A DNA stretch of 64,000 nt, taken from Chitinophagaceae bacterium. GTDB taxonomy: Bacteria > Bacteroidota > Bacteroidia > Chitinophagales > Chitinophagaceae. Below, piece after piece: positions 61,216-64,000 of the stretch. The position numbers and the translations under genes are program-made. The stretch is taken from contig JADKAZ010000002.1 of assembly GCA_016719015.1 (NCBI GenBank), positions 479,769 through 543,768 of the forward strand. The letters are read 5' to 3'. The notes under the pieces were generated by a model. The model had not been told where the DNA came from and ran no database searches. It saw only the letters and a list, made by a program, of their open reading frames with translations. Numbering within the stretch: position 1 is the stretch's first letter; each line of letters starts with the position of its first letter.

Positions 61216-62346
61216 TTATCGGCTCATCATCAGAAATTTTTCACCAAGGGCAGTTACACGGTAATAACTTTCATTTTCTATCAGCAAACCTTCAATATGG
61301 CCTTTTGCATGATGCACATCTGTATTAATGACTTTTCCGTTATATAATACGCTGATGGTGTCAGCAACTACTGTATGGCCTGTAGTAATGTGCTTTACTT
61401 TATAGATGGAGAGGGTGCTGTCAACCTGTGCCGTACTTGCCTTTACACCATGATAATATCCCCGGTACCAGAACGGTCCAAGATCGCCGTAAAGGACTTC
61501 AACTTCAGGAGTTTCATACTGGTAGGTGCTATCTGCATAATATGGTTTTACAAGCTTATTTATTTTATTAGTCGAAAAATCCATTTTATTAACCGCTGCG
61601 GATATGCCGGCATGGCAAAATAAAATATCGCCGACTTTTTCTAACACATTCTTGGTTCTCAACCACCGGCCTAATTCTGAGTTTTCACCCAATAAGGAGA
61701 CATACTGCTCCCCCAGCAAATTGGAATTTAATTGATATTTTGAATTAAGATACCGCAGGTCTCCACTCAGGTTCATTATCTCATGATTCCCTAATATATA
61801 ATGTACATATCCACCGGCTGCCTTAGCCTGTTCCTCTAACGAGTAAATAAGCCAGAGTACTTCTGTTTGTTGTTCGCCCCGGTCCACAAAGTCTCCCGTA
61901 AGTACAAGATGTCCATCTCCAAATGTCCAATTAAATTTCTCATCGATTATCGAATTACCCTGTAGTAGTTGCCGCAAAGCCCTGAAGTTTCCTTCAATAT
62001 CAGAGACGACAAAGCGTTTGCTGACATCTGAGAATTCAGTTTTCTCAGTCTTTAATTCTTTTTTCAGTTTTACTTCAAATGTTTTTCCCGGTTCATCTGT
62101 TAAGACAGTCAGTGTCAGACTTCCCTTTTGCGATAAGGCAATACTGTCTTGCTTCACTGATTTTGTGCCGTTTTCATCGAAAATATATTTTACATACACT
62201 TTATCGTTTTTGTATAAAACATAAGGACCATCGGACTGATCAGTGGCCACATTCCCGGAAGTAACTGCTTTTTTACAGCTGTCATCAGGCAGAATAAAGC
62301 CTGCAATTAATATAAGGGGAAGAAATGCGATGGTAATTTTGCTCAT
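61216..62346 (-). CDS. Exported metallophosphoesterase (PPP-like)
   Basis: A 376-residue protein. After a hydrophobic signal-like N-terminus (about 1-20) there is a beta-rich stretch and then the phosphatase domain: 'VVSDIEGNFRAL' (DIEGN in place of the usual D-x-H-G), 'LTGDFVDRGEQ' , 'ILGNHEIMNL', 'FCHAG' and 'TTGHTVV'. These supply the metal-binding Asp, Asn and His residues. It is like Shewanella-type PPP phosphatases that bacteria export to the periplasm. Substrate unknown. The motif I change should be checked for activity. Confidence 0.85.
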   Translation of the reverse strand: MSKITIAFLPLILIAGFILPDDSCKKAVTSGNVATDQSDGPYVLYKNDKVYVKYIFDENGTKSVKQDSIALSQKGSLTLTVLTDEPGKTFEVKLKKELKTEKTEFSDVSKRFVVSDIEGNFRALRQLLQGNSIIDEKFNWTFGDGHLVLTGDFVDRGEQQTEVLWLIYSLEEQAKAAGGYVHYILGNHEIMNLSGDLRYLNSKYQLNSNLLGEQYVSLLGENSELGRWLRTKNVLEKVGDILFCHAGISAAVNKMDFSTNKINKLVKPYYADSTYQYETPEVEVLYGDLGPFWYRGYYHGVKASTAQVDSTLSIYKVKHITTGHTVVADTISVLYNGKVINTDVHHAKGHIEGLLIENESYYRVTALGEKFLMMSR

Positions 62347-62423
62347 AATGGAAATTTTGCCAGTGGATAGACTACAGTAATGGTAAAACAGGTTGCTTTT
62401 ATTTTAAAGATATTCGAATTTGA

Positions 62424-62870
62424 TTACAATTTAAAACAGCCTTTCCATTGTGCAGCCGTCATTTCAAATTTTATCTCCTCTTTGCCCGGCGTACCAGATT
62501 CTACCCAACCAGCCTTTCTATAAAAATGTTCGGCCCTTGTTCCGGGTGCTGTACTGAGCCAGATTGTTTCATTTGTTTGTGCAAAATACCACTCCAGTAA
62601 CCCGTCGTGTAGCCGCCGGCCAATTCCTGACTTATCATAGCCTGGATGGACAAATAAGGCCCAAATATTTTTATCAATAACAGACACAATTGAAAAGCCA
62701 ATAATAATGCCATTGGATTCACATACCCACCCCTTTCCCCGCCGGCTAATATAATCTTCGACATCATAGTTGGTTACTAATGAGGGGTCAGACAGCGTAT
62801 TTTCCAGAACAGCATTCCTTACTACCTGCAGCTGTGGAATATCACTTATTTGGGCTTCTCTGAATAACAT
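62424..62870 (-). CDS. GNAT-family N-acetyltransferase
   Basis: 148 residues from ATG 62870 (a GTG lies two codons earlier). The acetyl-CoA loop is 'FVHPGYDKSGIGRRLHDGLLEWYF' (about residues 74-97) and 'HFYRKAGWVESG' follows. The second half of the acetyl-CoA loop is K-S-G-I-G-R-R, as in typical GCN5 enzymes. Substrate unknown. Monocistronic, 70 bp after the metallophosphoesterase start region. Confidence 0.88.
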   Translation of the reverse strand: MLFREAQISDIPQLQVVRNAVLENTLSDPSLVTNYDVEDYISRRGKGWVCESNGIIIGFSIVSVIDKNIWALFVHPGYDKSGIGRRLHDGLLEWYFAQTNETIWLSTAPGTRAEHFYRKAGWVESGTPGKEEIKFEMTAAQWKGCFKL

Positions 62871-63173
62871 TTCCACAAATTTTTAGCAGAATTTTACTTA
62901 AATATATTTTGGTAGTCGTCAATAACCGGCCTATCCTCAAATTTACTATAGAAAAAGAAATCTTCACTCAAGTTAGCCTCCCTTATGATACTGATAGCTT
63001 GTATATCCGCTTTCCTCTTGGTAACTTTTATACAGGAAGACCTACATTACCAGCTGAGCATATTAATAAAAGGATTTTACATGCCCGGAAATTTAAAAAC
63101 TTTATTTAATTAATTTATTCCCGGACAAGCGATTAGTAAGTAATTTAGAATCGCTTTGTTAATTATAAAAATA
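62871..63173. other. Intergenic region before the right-edge TPR gene
   Basis: It holds the divergent promoters of the GNAT gene and the TPR gene. A 66-codon frame at 62909-63109 begins with TTG and has no recognisable features; I do not call it a gene. Confidence 0.4.
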
Positions 63174-64000
63174 ATGGCCACCCATCTCCACTGTACCAGA
63201 TTCAGAAAAAGGAAGAATATATTGTTACTTGTATGTTTATTCTTCTCTTATGCTTCTTTCTCCCAAAAAGATAAAGCAGACAGTCTGCGTTTTTTGCTCA
63301 CCAATGAAAAGGCAGATACAAACCGGGTTAATTTGTTGCGGCAACTAGCAACTGCGATCGGGGTTTACAATCCCGATACTGCTCTTATCTTATCTTACCA
63401 GTCTTTATCACTGGCAAGAAACATCGGTTATATAGAAGGAGAATCAAGAGCTATTGGTGTGCTGGCTAATACATTCAGAAAATTCGGAAATTTTTCCAAA
63501 GCCTTAGAATTAAATATTCAAAAACTCAAATTAGAAGAAAAAAGAAATAATCAACGAAACATGGCCAGTGTATTGAATAACATTGGTACCGTTTATGTAT
63601 TACAGGAAGAGTACCGCAAGGCACTGGAGTATTATTCAAAAGCAGATTCCATCATCCGAAAGTATAATGTCGAAGAACTTAAATATTATATTACTTTAAA
63701 TATAGGCGATGTATATAACCGCCTTGATATTTCTGATTCTGCTTTCACTTATTTCAGTAAGTCGCTGGAGCTGGCCAAAAATGAAAATGACGGAGACCTG
63801 ATTGGCACATCCATGACAGGGCTTGGCCACAGTTTTTTAAAATTAGGAAGCTATAAAAACTCGTTAACGAATTATCAAACCGCCATCGGTTACCTGCAGG
63901 CAGCGGGTGATGACGAAATTCTTTGTGAAGCTACACTTGGGCTTGCAAATCTTTATGAACATATGGGTGAGTATGATTCTGCCACCCACTATGCGGGAAT
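63174..64000 (+). CDS. TPR-rich exported protein, incomplete at the right edge
   Basis: An ATG at 63174 opens a frame that runs uninterrupted to the end of the window, so the gene is truncated. Residues 1-about 34 give a signal peptide ('ILLLVCLFFSYASFSQ'). Next come tetratricopeptide-like units: 'ESRAIGVLANTFRKFGNFSKA', 'MASVLNNIGTVYVLQEEYRKALEYYSKA' and 'GTSMTGLGHSFLKLGSYKNSL'. In Bacteroidota this N-terminal pattern is usual for TPR-containing sensor kinases or LuxR/AraC-type signalling proteins, whose C-terminal part would lie beyond 64000. That identification is inference. Confidence 0.85.
   Translation, partial: MATHLHCTRFRKRKNILLLVCLFFSYASFSQKDKADSLRFLLTNEKADTNRVNLLRQLATAIGVYNPDTALILSYQSLSLARNIGYIEGESRAIGVLANTFRKFGNFSKALELNIQKLKLEEKRNNQRNMASVLNNIGTVYVLQEEYRKALEYYSKADSIIRKYNVEELKYYITLNIGDVYNRLDISDSAFTYFSKSLELAKNENDGDLIGTSMTGLGHSFLKLGSYKNSLTNYQTAIGYLQAAGDDEILCEATLGLANLYEHMGEYDSATHYAG

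Noticed and set aside
62909..63109. Plus-strand frame of 66 codons
   Set aside because: TTG start, no ribosome site, no homology features; lies in a divergent promoter region.
1..64000. tRNA, rRNA, CRISPR, insertion sequence or phage genes
   Set aside because: Scanning by eye found no cloverleaf with CCA-type end, no spaced repeat array and no transposase, integrase or phage protein.

Overview
The window looks like ordinary chromosomal DNA of a Bacteroidota bacterium, most likely of the Chitinophagaceae or a close relative. Clues are a type IX secretion (gliding-associated) C-terminal domain, a GLPGLI protein beside a plug-and-barrel outer membrane protein, signal peptides ending in AQ or SQ, SusA-like and SLC45-like maltodextrin genes, a very long signal peptidase I, and few strong Shine-Dalgarno sites. 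I see no tRNA, rRNA, CRISPR array, transposase, integrase or phage gene. The genus is inference.

Layout. 1-8.8 kb: small and secreted proteins, including two paralogous small proteins, a type IX-sorted Ig-like surface protein, an intradiol dioxygenase-like protein, two DinB-fold proteins and a CHAT protease-like gene split by a frameshift. 8.9-21.6 kb: dnaK, a coiled-coil secreted protein, a second TPR-CHAT gene whose signal peptide is out of frame, a DUF3052/OmdA/DUF1801/GNAT group, DUF4403, gtrA, argS and a TPR protein. 21.7-36.8 kb: a storage-glucan block of glgB, an outer membrane barrel plus GLPGLI pair, a minus-strand run glgA-glgC-MFS-GH13, and a divergent sugar permease plus ROK kinase. 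36.9-45.2 kb: phosphodiester glycosidase, lipA, OsmC, DUF2851 and a minus-strand run DUF2520-ferredoxin-iscX-kdsC-like-UbiA-maf. 45.3-64 kb: hydrolases, topA, methyltransferase, Gfo/Idh/MocA, csaA, ogt, cdd, lepB, a CarH-type B12 photoreceptor regulator, a sigma-54 activator lacking a DNA-binding domain, pdhB, a lipoprotein, a metallophosphatase, a GNAT enzyme, and a TPR gene that runs off the right edge.

How genes work together. The 21.7-36.8 kb block covers glucan synthesis (GlgC, GlgA, GlgB), probable periplasmic cleavage of maltodextrins (GH13), import (two MFS permeases) and hexose phosphorylation (ROK). A 16-bp palindrome sits between the two divergent arms. Ferredoxin and IscX fit iron-sulfur assembly.

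No wholly new system is proven. The observations most worth a second look are: repeated one-base reading-frame breaks at short homopolymers in secreted-protein genes; dispersed-type repeats inside argS and an alpha/beta hydrolase and at the ends of lipA and maf; a CarH-like regulator with a complete W-x9-EH light-sensing motif beside unusual AT-rich repeats; and the paired small FTA-x-D-x-WN proteins, each with its own terminator.
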